Assembly (NCBI RefSeq): GCF_029168335.1
Contig: NZ_JARGYC010000051.1
Location: 1-34,153, forward strand
Source: Psychromarinibacter sediminicola
Lineage (GTDB): Bacteria; Pseudomonadota; Alphaproteobacteria; Rhodobacterales; Rhodobacteraceae
DNA length: 34,153 nt
Reading direction: 5' to 3'
The notes beneath the pieces are model-generated. The model worked only from the letters and a program-made list of their open reading frames with translations, was not told the origin of the DNA and searched no databases. A program made the position numbers and the translations under genes. Below, in pieces: positions 23,476-34,111 of this stretch (within the stretch, counting starts at the first letter, position 1; the number at the start of each line of letters is the position of its first letter).

Positions 23476-24808
23476 GGGTCAGGCCCTCGACCAGCAGCGA
23501 CGGCACCCGGTGGCTGCGGTGCGGGCGGGCGTCGTTCGCCGGGGTGAGCCGCAGCAGCATGTCGCGCAGGTTCCCGGCCAGCGTGCATTCGTTCACCGGG
23601 TAGGCGATGTTGCCGTTCTCGATCCAGAAGCCGCTGGCGCCGCGGGAATAGTCGCCCGTGGTTGGGTTGATCGACGCGCCGATGAGCGAGGTCACCAGCA
23701 GGCCGGTTCCCATCTCGGCCATCAGTTCGTCGGGGCTTTTCGGCCCTTGGGTCAGCTCGACATTGTGCGGGCTGGGCGAGGGCGGGTGGCCGGGGCCCCG
23801 GCTGGCGTTGCCGGTGCTGGCGAGGCCCAGCTTGCGTGCGGTGGCGAGGTCGAGGATCCAGTCGCGCAGGACGCCGTTTGCGACGATGTCGCGGCGCGCG
23901 GTCGGCAGCCCTTCGGCGTCGAAAGGGCGCGAGCCGGTGGCGCGGGGGCGGAAAGGATCCTCGGTCAGGGTCAGCGCCTCGGGCAGGACGGCCTCGTCCA
24001 TCGCGCCGCGCAGCCAGGAGGCACCGCGCGCGACGGCGGTGCCGTTGATCGCCGACAGCAGGTGGCCGATCAGCCCCGAGGCGACACGCTCGTCGTAGAG
24101 CACCGGAAATGCGCCCGAGGGCGGCTTGCGCGCGCCGGCGCGGGCGGCGGCGCGGTCGCCGGCGAGGCGGCCGATCTCCTCGGCCTCCGGCAGGTCGGCG
24201 GCGTGCAGGCGGGATTCGAAGGCGTAATCGCGCTCCATCGCGGTGCCCTCGCCGGTGATCGCGGTGCAGGCGCGGCCGTGGCTGGTGCGCTGGTAGCCGC
24301 CGGAGAAGCCGTTGGTCGCCGCCAGGTGGACGGTGCGGCGGCCGAAACCGGCGCTGGCGCCGTCGCTCTGGCTGACGCCATGCACGGCGGTCGCGGCCGC
24401 CTCGACCCGGCGCGCGATTTCCTCCAGCGCCTGCGGGTCCGGCTCGGGCGTGGGGTCGGCGAGGTCCAGCGCGGCGACGTCCCAGTCGCGGGCGAGCTGG
24501 TCGGGGGCGGCGAGGCCGGCATAGGGGTCTTCCGGCGCCTCGCGCGCCATGGCGACGGCGCGCTCCGCCATCGCCTGCACCGTCGCGTCCGAGATATCGG
24601 AGGCCGAGACGCTGGCCTGCCGCCGCCCGACCAGCACCCGCAGGCCGATATCGGTGCCCTCCGACCGCTCCGCCTGTTCCAACGCGCCGCCGCGCACGTC
24701 GATGGACAGCGAGGTCGCGTCGACGGCGATGGCATCCGCGGCCTCGGCGCCGGCCGTTCGGGCGGCGTCGAGCAGGCGGGACGTCAGGGTTTCGAGACGG
24801 TCGGACAT
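23462..24808 (-). CDS. pmbA: PmbA/TldD-family peptidase subunit
   Basis: 448 aa. PmbA (TldE) pairs with TldD as a metalloprotease that matures or degrades peptides such as microcin B17 and CcdA. The sequence has the family pattern: an N-domain with SIDVRGGALEQAERSEGTDI and GLRVLVGRRQASVSASDIS, a central FPVLYDERVASGLIGHLLSA, and C-terminal NVELTQGPKSPDELMAEMGT and GASGFWIENGNIAYPVNECT. The zinc site lies in TldD, not PmbA. The partner tldD is not in the window. GAGGGA precedes ATG 24808. It heads the run of genes through lpxK. Confidence 0.93.
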   Translation of the reverse strand: MSDRLETLTSRLLDAARTAGAEAADAIAVDATSLSIDVRGGALEQAERSEGTDIGLRVLVGRRQASVSASDISDATVQAMAERAVAMAREAPEDPYAGLAAPDQLARDWDVAALDLADPTPEPDPQALEEIARRVEAAATAVHGVSQSDGASAGFGRRTVHLAATNGFSGGYQRTSHGRACTAITGEGTAMERDYAFESRLHAADLPEAEEIGRLAGDRAAARAGARKPPSGAFPVLYDERVASGLIGHLLSAINGTAVARGASWLRGAMDEAVLPEALTLTEDPFRPRATGSRPFDAEGLPTARRDIVANGVLRDWILDLATARKLGLASTGNASRGPGHPPSPSPHNVELTQGPKSPDELMAEMGTGLLVTSLIGASINPTTGDYSRGASGFWIENGNIAYPVNECTLAGNLRDMLLRLTPANDARPHRSHRVPSLLVEGLTLAGA

Positions 24809-24880
24809 GGACGGGGTTCCCTCGCGATGTGGCCCCACTCACCTAGTCCGGCGCCGGAGACCCTGCAAGCGAGGTCCGGG

Positions 24881-24935
24881 TTTCTTCTGGTCCGAAATAT
24901 CCCGGGGGTTTGGGGGCTGGCCCCCAACGAAGAAA
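24881..24935. repeat. Intergenic repeat-like hairpin element
   Basis: TTTCTTC (24881-24887) pairs with GAAGAAA (24929-24935), enclosing GAAATATCCCGGGGG and an inner hairpin TTGGGGG-CTGG-CCCCCAA (24910-24927). It lies downstream of pyrF (minus strand). The pattern of 'tttcttctggtcc...aaatatcccggggg' followed by a G/C hairpin is one I associate from memory with recurrent intergenic sequences in Rhodobacteraceae; this needs checking. It may terminate pyrF. The adjacent stretch to 24956 is also dyad-rich (GCGCC GCAG GGCGC-like). Confidence 0.6.
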
Positions 24936-24973
24936 AGGCTTGCGCCGCAGGCGCCCCGCTTGATTGCGGCCGG

Positions 24974-25699
24974 TCAGCCCCCGAGTTCCGCGACGATGGC
25001 CTGCGCCGCCGCCCGGGGGTCCTGCGCCGTCCACACGGGGCGGCCCACCACGATATGATCCGCGCCGTCGGCGATGGCCTGCGCCGGGGTGGCGACGCGC
25101 TTCTGGTCGCCGCGCTCGGCGCCCGCCGGCCGGACGCCGGGGGTGACGATCAGCCGGCCGGCGGCCTGGGGCAGGGCGCGGATGGCTGCGGCCTCGTGCG
25201 GCGAGGCGATGACCCCGTCGGCGCCGGCGTCGAAGGCGGCGGCGGCGCGGGACAGGACGATCTCCGATACCTCGCCCGGCCGCATCTGCGCGGCGTCGAG
25301 GTCGCTGCGGTCGTAGGAGGTCAGCACGGTGACGGCGAGGATCTTCAGGCCGGTTCCGCCGGCGCCTTCCTTCGCGGCGGCAACCACCGCAGGGTCGCCC
25401 TGCACCGTCAGGAAATCCAGCCCGAACTGCGCCAGCCCGTGCACCGCGGCCTCGATCGTGGCCGAGATGTCGAACAGCTTCATGTCCAGGAAGATGCGCT
25501 TGCCGTGTTCCTGCTTCAGCTCGTTGGCCAGCGCCAGCCCGCCGCCCGTCAGCATGCCGAGCCCGATCTTGTAGAACGACACCGCGTCGCCCAGCCGCTC
25601 GGCCAGGTCCAGCCCGGCCACCGCGTTGGGCACGTCCATCGCCACGATCAGGCGGTCGTCGGCAAGGCCCTTGGTGGCGGTCGTCGGGGGCTGGGGCAT
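24974..25699 (-). CDS. pyrF: Orotidine 5'-phosphate decarboxylase
   Basis: 241 aa TIM-barrel enzyme of UMP synthesis, converting OMP to UMP. The catalytic Lys/Asp set is visible: Lys44 (FYKIGLG), Asp72, Lys74 and Asp77 in FLDMKLFDI. The phosphate-binding C-terminus contains ITPGVRP-like VTPGVRPAGAERGDQKR and VVGRPVW. AGGAG is six nucleotides before ATG 25699. Its stop is followed by the hairpin element at 24881-24935. A 52-bp gap separates it from the small upstream gene at 25752, so co-transcription with that gene is possible. Confidence 0.96.
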   Translation of the reverse strand: MPQPPTTATKGLADDRLIVAMDVPNAVAGLDLAERLGDAVSFYKIGLGMLTGGGLALANELKQEHGKRIFLDMKLFDISATIEAAVHGLAQFGLDFLTVQGDPAVVAAAKEGAGGTGLKILAVTVLTSYDRSDLDAAQMRPGEVSEIVLSRAAAAFDAGADGVIASPHEAAAIRALPQAAGRLIVTPGVRPAGAERGDQKRVATPAQAIADGADHIVVGRPVWTAQDPRAAAQAIVAELGG

Positions 25700-25751
25700 C
25701 GGGGACTCCTGTGGCGTGGGTGCGCCTGTGTCCCCCGAGAGGCCCCGTGCG

Positions 25752-26003
25752 TCAAGCGGCCCGGGCCAGCGGTTCGCGCGGGGCGGGGGCGGGCGCGACC
25801 ATCCGTTCGGCGAGCCGGATGGCGTCGGCCGCCAGGCGCTCGTTCAGGGGGGCGGCGCCGCGCAGCGGCTGGCTGGTCCGCAGCGACAGACGGCGGGCCG
25901 GCTGGCCGGGCTGCGGTTTCACGATCAGCAAGACGTCGGCCTCGACCCGCCCGAAATCGGCGTCGTAAACCATCTCGCTCACTTGGGTATCCAGCACGCG
26001 CAT
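25752..26003 (-). CDS. Small protein of unknown function upstream of pyrF
   Basis: 83 aa, no signal peptide. AAAGG lies before ATG 26003. It begins MRVLDTQVSEMVYDADFGRV and contains ADVLLIVKPQPGQPARRLSL, then an Ala/Pro/Arg-rich tail. The N-half looks beta-rich. I do not recognise a family. Codon use is normal for the window, and the frame is clean from start to stop, so it is probably real. Confidence 0.6.
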   Translation of the reverse strand: MRVLDTQVSEMVYDADFGRVEADVLLIVKPQPGQPARRLSLRTSQPLRGAAPLNERLAADAIRLAERMVAPAPAPREPLARAA

Positions 26004-26120
26004 GATGTACCTTTCGACTGCTCGTCATTATGTCGCGGCCCGTGCGGCCGGTTCACGGATCAGACGCGCGAGACCCATAAAAGGTTTCCGAATTCTTTCA
26101 ATTTTCCGACATCACGCCGT

Positions 26121-26153
26121 CTTGAAACCCCCTGTCGCGCTGTCCACCTATTC
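26121..26153 (+). promoter_or_regulatory. Possible heat-shock promoter of clpB
   Basis: CTTGAAA at 26121-26127 resembles a sigma-32 -35 box, and CCTATT at 26147-26152 resembles the alphaproteobacterial -10 (CyTATnT). The gap between CTTG and CCTAT is 22 nt, longer than the about 17 expected, so the assignment is weak. Heat induction of clpB is known in many bacteria. The clpB start is 74 nt downstream. Confidence 0.3.
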
Positions 26154-26226
26154 CCCGAGGCCATTGCCTGGGCGTGCTGTATGAACGGGCGTTCAGGCGC
26201 CAGGCGCTTAACAGAAGGAGACGACG

Positions 26227-28842
<2,616 letters not shown>

Positions 28843-28864
28843 TCCGGTGACATGAACTAAATCG

Positions 28865-28892
28865 GCCTCGCCGTTTCCGGCGGGGCTTTTTT
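28865..28892 (+). terminator. Intrinsic terminator of clpB
   Basis: GCCTCGCCG (28865-28873) and CGGCGGGGC (28878-28886) form a 9-bp stem with one G-T pair and loop TTTC, followed by six T residues (28887-28892). It lies 22 nt after the clpB stop. Confidence 0.93.
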
Positions 28893-28899
28893 CTTGGGT

Positions 28900-28923
28900 C
28901 CCCGCCGGCCGAAGCCGGCGGGG
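28900..28923. repeat. Second perfect hairpin after clpB
   Basis: CCCCGCCGGC (28900-28909), loop CGAA, GCCGGCGGGG (28914-28923) is a perfect 10-bp stem with a stable tetraloop, eight nucleotides past the clpB terminator. It could terminate minus-strand transcription from the EF-hand gene (stop at 29030) or be a processing structure. No T-tract follows on either strand. Confidence 0.6.
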
Positions 28924-29029
28924 TCTGCTGGGCGGCCCGGACATCTTCGCGGGCGGGAGGCTCGTTCGGCTTGGCTACCTGGGGAAGGGTCGCGCGTCCT
29001 GCCGTGCCCGTCCGGACCGGGGCAGTCGG

Positions 29030-29272
29030 TCAGCTCTGGTCGGCGGGCAGCAGCCCCATCTCCTGGGCCGTGGCCAGTTCCTCGGGGCTGATCACGCCGT
29101 CGGCATCGGTATCGGCGGAGTCGAACGTCTCGCCGGTGACCTCCGGATAGAGCGACTGGATTTCGGACAGGGACAGGGCGCCGTCACCGTCCGCGTCGGT
29201 TTCTTCCATGGTCAGCGCGAAGGCCGAGGTCGAGGCCGCCAGGATGGTGAACGCGATGATTGCGGGTTTCAT
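29030..29272 (-). CDS. Secreted EF-hand protein
   Basis: 80 aa. GGAGG lies nine or fewer nucleotides before ATG 29272. The signal peptide MKPAIIAFTILAASTSAFA is clear. The mature protein has two calcium-binding loops: TDADGDGALSLSE (Asp at 1, 3, 5; Glu at 12) and DTDADGVISPEE. These are canonical EF-hand patterns, with linker helices IQSLYPEV and LATAQEM. It is probably a periplasmic Ca2+-binding protein of unknown partner. A fasciclin-domain secreted gene lies upstream on the same strand after a 353-bp gap. Confidence 0.9.
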   Translation of the reverse strand: MKPAIIAFTILAASTSAFALTMEETDADGDGALSLSEIQSLYPEVTGETFDSADTDADGVISPEELATAQEMGLLPADQS

Positions 29273-29625
29273 GGGTCTTCCTCCATCATGTTGTGGTTGC
29301 GCACCGGACTGCCCGGGCGCAGCTGGACCATGACCCCCGCATCGGTGCGGTGCACCCGTTATTGGCGAATTCGGCTTTGCTGGGCGCCGTCCCGCGGGAA
29401 ACCGGTTGCGTGGCGCGCGGCGTTCCGCGCGGCAAAACGGGGACGGCCGCAATTGGCGGAACCGGGCCGGCGCCGATGCGCCGGACTGGCAAGGGGGCGC
29501 CGACAAAACGCGACGCCCCCCCTATCGGCGGAGACCGGCCGGATGAAGGAGACTGCAACCCAGCGACCGGCCCCGCCGAACCGGACAGAGGACACCTTAC
29601 CCCGCCCGGTCTATGCGCATCGGTG
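29273..29625. other. 353-bp gap between EF-hand and fasciclin genes
   Basis: No convincing gene is seen. The region holds two hairpins: CCGGCGC-CGAT-GCGCCGG (29467-29484) and GGGGGCG (29493-29499) with CGCCCCC (29514-29520, 14-nt loop). Both lie between the fasciclin stop and the EF-hand start, so they may terminate the fasciclin transcript or form part of a leader. The EF-hand gene promoter must be here; no clear boxes were found. Confidence 0.5.
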
Positions 29626-30123
29626 TCAGCCCTCGGGCATGATCACCTTGTCGATCACGTGGATCACGCCGTTCGACGCCTCGATATCCGGCGTCACGAC
29701 ATTGGCGTCATCGACCATCACGCCGCCCTCGGTCATGATCGTGACCTCCGAGCCCTGCACGGTCTCGGCCATCATGTTGTTGGACAGATCGCCCGACATC
29801 ACCTTGCCCGGCACCACGTGGTAGGTGAGGATCGCCGTCAGCTGGTCCTTGTTCTCCGGCTCCAGAAGCGACGCGACGGTGCCTTCGGGCAGCGCCTCGA
29901 AGGCGGCGTTGGTCGGGGCGAAGACGGTGAACGGACCCTCGCCCTTCAGCGTGTCGACCAGGCCGGCGGCCTCGACCGCGGCCAGAAGGGTCGAAAAGCT
30001 GCCGGCCTCCTGCGCGGTCTCGACGATATCCATCGACATCTCGTCGCTGGAATGGCTGCCGGCGAACGCGGTCCCCGCCATCAGGGTTGCGGCGGTCATC
30101 GAAAGCATGGTTCTGCGAAGCAT
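29626..30123 (-). CDS. Secreted fasciclin (FAS1) domain protein
   Basis: 165 aa from ATG 30123 with GGGAG upstream. The signal peptide is [20 protein letters not shown], cut near AFAGSH. A single FAS1 domain follows: [40 protein letters not shown] (the H1 box), [13 protein letters not shown], and the H2-like [16 protein letters not shown]1 proteins mediate adhesion or extracellular interactions and are common small secreted proteins in alphaproteobacteria. The mature protein starts with an acidic/Ser-Met stretch. No partner is evident apart from the nearby EF-hand protein. Confidence 0.93.
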   Translation of the reverse strand: MLRRTMLSMTAATLMAGTAFAGSHSSDEMSMDIVETAQEAGSFSTLLAAVEAAGLVDTLKGEGPFTVFAPTNAAFEALPEGTVASLLEPENKDQLTAILTYHVVPGKVMSGDLSNNMMAETVQGSEVTIMTEGGVMVDDANVVTPDIEASNGVIHVIDKVIMPEG

Positions 30124-30387
30124 GTGATTTCTCCCTCTTTGCATGAGGATGCCCGTGTTGGCATCGCGGGGGCTACGCGGCCGCAGCCGTGGTGGATGAG
30201 GAAGAATCCCGTCCTTGGTCGTCTTGACGGGCGGGCAAGCCGCGCTAAGCCGCGCCGCCCGCGCCGGGCAACGCACATTCGTTTGATCGCCGGTGAACGG
30301 GTGTGAGCGCGTACCGCCGGCGCGAGGTGCTTGCGGCGGCCGGCCGATCTTCCGACAGTGGCGATGCATTCGCTGGGGAGGTCGCTG

Positions 30388-31866
30388 ATGCTCTACATGG
30401 AAATCGTCGCCCGCGCGCTGGAGGTGATGGCGCTGGTCTTCGTCCTCACGATTGGCGCGGTCGTGGCGCTGGCCTTGGCGTTCTACCTGATCGACCGGAG
30501 CCAGACGGCGGACGCGGTCCGGCGCAACTATCCCGTCATCGGGCGGTTCCGGCACCTGTTCACCGAGCTGGGCGAGTTCTTCCGCCAGTATTTCTTCGCG
30601 ATGGACCGCGAGGAGATGCCGTTCAACCGGGCGCAACGCGACTGGGTGAAGCGCGCGTCCTCGGGCACCGGCAACACTGTCGCCTTCGGGTCGACGCGCA
30701 ACCTGAACGTGGTCGGCACGCCGATCTTCGTGAACGCGGCCTTCCCGCCGGTGGACGACCAGTATGCCAGTAGCGAACCGCTGACGATCGGACCCTACGC
30801 GAAACAGCCCTATCGCGCGCCGTCCTTCTTCAACATCTCGGGCATGAGCTATGGCGCCCTGTCGCGGCCCGCGGTCCGGGCGTTGAGCCGCGGTGCCAAG
30901 GAGGCGGGCATCTGGATGAACACCGGCGAGGGCGGGCTGTCGCCCTGGCACCTGGAAGGCGGGGCGGACCTGGTGTTTCAGATCGGCACGGCGAAATACG
31001 GGGTCCGCGACGAGGCCGGGCGGCTGAGCGACGACAAGCTGCGCGAGCTGGCGGCGCACGAGCAGGTGAAGATGTTCGAGATCAAGCTGGCGCAGGGGGC
31101 CAAGCCCGGCAAGGGCGGCATCCTGCCCGCCGAGAAGGTGACGTCCGAGATCGCGTCGATCCGCGGGATTCCGGCCGGCCAGTCCAGCCTGTCCCCGAAC
31201 CGCCATATCGAGGTGGACGACTGGGGCGATCTTCTGGACATGGTCGCCCATGTGCGGGAGGTGACCGGCAAGCCGGTGGGGATCAAGACGGTGCTCGGCG
31301 CGGCCGAGCCGCTGGGCGAACTCATGGCGCTGATCCGCGCGCGCGGCGAGGAGAGTGCGCCGGACTTCATCACGATCGACGGCGGCGAGGGCGGCACGGG
31401 GGCGTCTCCGATGCCGCTGATCGACCTGGTCGGCGTCTCGATCCGCGAGGCGCTGCCGGTGGTGGCGGACCTGCTGCGGGAACACGGCCTGAAGGAGCGC
31501 ATCCGGCTGATCGCCAGCGGCAAGCTGATCAATCCCTCCGACGTCGCCTGGGCGCTGTGCGCCGGCGCCGACTTTGTGGTGTCGGCGCGGGGGTTCATGT
31601 TCTCGGTCGGCTGCATCCAGGCGATGAAGTGCAACCGCAACACATGCCCGACGGGGGTCACGACCCACGATCGACGGCTTCAGCGTGGGCTGGTGGTCGA
31701 GGACAAGTACATGAAGGTGGCGCATTACGCGAAAGGGATCGTGAAGGAGGTCGAGACCATCGCCCATTCCGTCGGTGTCAGCGAGCCGCGGCAGATGCGG
31801 CGGCGGCATGTGCGGATCGTGACCGACCGGGGCGTGTCCGTGCCGATGCACGAGATTGGCGCCTGA
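30388..31866 (+). CDS. Membrane-anchored FMN-binding glutamate synthase-like protein
   Basis: 492 aa. Three in-frame upstream starts (TTG 30331, ATG 30364) and one later ATG exist; ATG 30388 has GGGGAGG six nucleotides before it and is preferred. A transmembrane helix (about 7-32, [20 protein letters not shown]) precedes a glutamate synthase FMN-domain-like (GltB type) TIM barrel: [80 protein letters not shown] and [17 protein letters not shown], the last giving C-x5-C-x4-C spacing typical of the [3Fe-4S] site. There is no glutaminase domain, so it is not a full GOGAT. Such stand-alone proteins have uncertain substrates. The anchor suggests that it works at the inner membrane. Confidence 0.9.
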   Translation: MLYMEIVARALEVMALVFVLTIGAVVALALAFYLIDRSQTADAVRRNYPVIGRFRHLFTELGEFFRQYFFAMDREEMPFNRAQRDWVKRASSGTGNTVAFGSTRNLNVVGTPIFVNAAFPPVDDQYASSEPLTIGPYAKQPYRAPSFFNISGMSYGALSRPAVRALSRGAKEAGIWMNTGEGGLSPWHLEGGADLVFQIGTAKYGVRDEAGRLSDDKLRELAAHEQVKMFEIKLAQGAKPGKGGILPAEKVTSEIASIRGIPAGQSSLSPNRHIEVDDWGDLLDMVAHVREVTGKPVGIKTVLGAAEPLGELMALIRARGEESAPDFITIDGGEGGTGASPMPLIDLVGVSIREALPVVADLLREHGLKERIRLIASGKLINPSDVAWALCAGADFVVSARGFMFSVGCIQAMKCNRNTCPTGVTTHDRRLQRGLVVEDKYMKVAHYAKGIVKEVETIAHSVGVSEPRQMRRRHVRIVTDRGVSVPMHEIGA

Positions 31867-32037
31867 TCACAGACCGGAGAGGAGACGTAACGCTTCGGCC
31901 CGCACAGCGAACTGTCTTCTGTGAACGATGGGATGCATGGCCTGAAACATCTCCGACAGCGATGTGACCGGGAGTGTTTTTGATTTTTTCCGCCAGGGCC
32001 GTATTCCTGAGGATAGGCGGAGGAACGGAGGAAGACG

Positions 32038-32967
32038 ATGGCTGGTCGCTGGAAGAACGATCTGAACTGGTCCGACATCACGCCGAAGGCGGCGTTTCTG
32101 AACCGCAGGCAGCTGATGGCCGGGGCTGGCGCCGCCGCGCTGGGCGGAGCCGCCGGCCCGGCGCTGGCCGATCTGGGCGCGGTGCCCTCGGAATACTCCA
32201 CCGACATGGAGCCCAACACCTTCGAGGAGATCACCAGCTACAACAACTTCTACGAGTTCGGCACCGGCAAGGGTGACCCGGCCGAGTATGCCGACGCGCT
32301 GACCATCGACCCCTGGACCGTCACCATCGACGGGATGGTCGACAAGCCGGGCGACTATTCCTTCGACGACCTGGTCTCCGGCATGACGCTGGAGGAACGC
32401 ATCTACCGGTTCCGCTGTGTCGAGGCGTGGTCGATGGTCGTCCCGTGGGTCGGGTTCGAACTGGCCGACCTGCTGAACCGCGTGGGCGTGCAGGACGGCG
32501 CGAAATACGTGGCCTTCGAGACGCTGGTGCGGCCCGAGGAGATGTGGGCGCAGAAGCGGCCGATCCTGGAGTGGCCCTATCGCGAGGGGCTGCGGCTGGA
32601 CGAGGCGATGAACCCGCTGACGATCATGGCGACGGGCCTGTACGACGAGCCGATGCCGAAGCAGAACGGCGCGCCGATCCGGCTGGTCGTGCCGTGGAAG
32701 TACGGGTTCAAGTCGATCAAGTCGATCGTGAAGATCAGCCTGACAGACAAGGAACCGCCCACCACCTGGAACATGCTGCAGCCGAGCGAGTACGGCTTCT
32801 ATGCCAATGTGAATCCGAACGTGGACCATCCGCGCTGGAGCCAGGCGACCGAGCGCAAGGTCGGCGGCGGCCTGTTCGCCAAGAGGGTTCCCACGCAGAT
32901 GTTCAACGGCTACGAAGAAGAGGTCGCCTCTCTCTACGAAGGTATGGACCTGTCCAGGTACTACTGA
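32038..32967 (+). CDS. msrP: Methionine sulfoxide reductase catalytic subunit MsrP (YedY family)
   Basis: 309 aa periplasmic molybdopterin enzyme that repairs oxidised methionine in exported proteins. A twin-arginine signal is visible: [18 protein letters not shown] (Arg23-Arg24), ending PALADLG. The molybdenum-ligating Cys is near residue 127 ([14 protein letters not shown]). Further family motifs are [31 protein letters not shown] and the tail [28 protein letters not shown] lies before ATG 32038. The stop codon overlaps the next ATG (TGATG). The membrane partner MsrQ is encoded further on in the same unit. Confidence 0.96.
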   Translation: MAGRWKNDLNWSDITPKAAFLNRRQLMAGAGAAALGGAAGPALADLGAVPSEYSTDMEPNTFEEITSYNNFYEFGTGKGDPAEYADALTIDPWTVTIDGMVDKPGDYSFDDLVSGMTLEERIYRFRCVEAWSMVVPWVGFELADLLNRVGVQDGAKYVAFETLVRPEEMWAQKRPILEWPYREGLRLDEAMNPLTIMATGLYDEPMPKQNGAPIRLVVPWKYGFKSIKSIVKISLTDKEPPTTWNMLQPSEYGFYANVNPNVDHPRWSQATERKVGGGLFAKRVPTQMFNGYEEEVASLYEGMDLSRYY

Positions 32968-33500
32968 TGCGCATGACGACGATCCTTTCGACCCTGGTGG
33001 CCGCCGCGCCGGCGCTGGCCGACCCGGCGGGCGCCGCCATGCCCGACATCGCCGAGGACAATCCGCTGATCGAGCGGGCGGAGGGAGCGGTGACCATCGT
33101 GACGATGTCTGCGCCCGACGGGTTCAAGGAGGCGGTGATGCGGGCCGACGGCGCCAATGTCATCGACCGGATCTTCGGGATGGAAGAGGACGGTGCCGCC
33201 GAGGCCGAGGTCGCCGTGTTCTTCGTGGCGAACTGGGAACAGGGGATCGCGCTGGCCAGGGCCGTTGAATCGGACGAGTTGGCCGAGCGCTACGACCAGA
33301 ACCGCGAAAAGGGCTATGCCGTCGACTCCTTCGATGTGCAGCTGAAAGGCGGCGAGTTCCAGGTCTTCACCATCGCCAGCGGCCTTGCGCCGTACGAGGT
33401 GCCGGCGGAGTGCTATGCCCGGCTTGTCGTGCGCGCCATCTACCAGGCGAACGAGCCCGGCGATTTCCGCCTTCGGGCCTGCGCGGAGAGCTTCGAATGA
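32967..33500 (+). CDS. Secreted protein of unknown function between msrP and msrQ
   Basis: 177 aa; the start overlaps the msrP stop and the end overlaps the msrQ start (ATGA), so it is translated with both. A Sec signal peptide ([18 protein letters not shown]) precedes a mature part with IERAEGAVTIVTMSAPDGFK, VAVFFVANWEQGIALARAVE and GGEFQVFTIASGLAPYEVPA. Two cysteines near the C-terminus (ECYARL and RACAES) may pair. I do not recognise the family. Given its position it could help MsrP folding, deliver substrates or link to MsrQ, but this is inference only. MsrP and MsrQ are usually adjacent without such a gene. Confidence 0.8.
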   Translation: MRMTTILSTLVAAAPALADPAGAAMPDIAEDNPLIERAEGAVTIVTMSAPDGFKEAVMRADGANVIDRIFGMEEDGAAEAEVAVFFVANWEQGIALARAVESDELAERYDQNREKGYAVDSFDVQLKGGEFQVFTIASGLAPYEVPAECYARLVVRAIYQANEPGDFRLRACAESFE

Positions 33501-34111
33501 CGCTGACCGACCGGGTGAACGCGGCCATCCGTGCGGTGCCGCCGTGGTGTCTTTATGTCGTGGCGCCTGTCCCGGCGGCCTGGTGGCTGTATCTCGGCCT
33601 GACCGGCGGTCTGGGCGTGGAGCCGATCAAGGCGCTGGAGCACGAGCTGGGCGAGTTCGCGCTGCAGCTTTTGATCCTGGGGCTCGCGGTGACGCCCTTG
33701 CGGCAGCATCTGAGGATCAATCTGATGAAGCACCGCCGGGCCATCGGCGTGATCGCGTTCTTCTATGTCTTCCTGCATCTGCTGGCCTGGCTCCTGCTCG
33801 ACATGCGCGGGCTCTGGTCGCAGATTCTCGCCGACATCGTTAAGCGGCCGTACATCACCATCGGCATGGCCGGCTTCGCGCTGCTGATCCCGCTGGCGCT
33901 GACGTCGAACAACCTGTCGGTGCGCAAGCTGGGGCCGGCATGGCGCAAGCTGCACAAGCTTGTCTATCCGGCGGTGCTGCTCGGCGGGCTGCATTACATC
34001 TGGCTGGTGAAGGGGCTGCAGTTCGAGCCGTTGCTCTATATGGCTGCGATCGTGGGTCTGCTCCTGCTGCGCTGGGTTCCTCAGCGACGGCGGGCGATGG
34101 CGCGGGCCTGA
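33497..34111 (+). CDS. msrQ: Methionine sulfoxide reductase membrane haem subunit MsrQ (YedZ)
   Basis: 204 aa integral membrane protein that binds haem b and passes electrons from the quinone pool or flavin to MsrP. About six hydrophobic helices are visible, starting LYVVAPVPAAWWLYLGL. Candidate haem-ligand histidines lie in NLMKHRRAIGVIAFFY, FLHLLAWLLLD, LHKLVYPAVLLGGLHYIW. The family segment LGLAVTPLR and LALTSNNLSVRKLGPAWRKL are typical. The start overlaps the preceding stop (ATGA). Length is usual. The last 42 nt of the window after it hold nothing recognisable. Confidence 0.95.
   Translation: MTLTDRVNAAIRAVPPWCLYVVAPVPAAWWLYLGLTGGLGVEPIKALEHELGEFALQLLILGLAVTPLRQHLRINLMKHRRAIGVIAFFYVFLHLLAWLLLDMRGLWSQILADIVKRPYITIGMAGFALLIPLALTSNNLSVRKLGPAWRKLHKLVYPAVLLGGLHYIWLVKGLQFEPLLYMAAIVGLLLLRWVPQRRRAMARA

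Noticed and set aside
30224-30251. Sigma-70 promoter TTGACG with TAAGCC before the glutamate synthase-like gene
   Set aside because: The -10 matches the consensus at only two positions at the 16-bp spacing.
29626-31851. 741-aa minus-strand frame extending the fasciclin gene through the glutamate synthase-like gene
   Set aside because: The fasciclin domain with its signal peptide starts at 30123; the extension is an antisense shadow.
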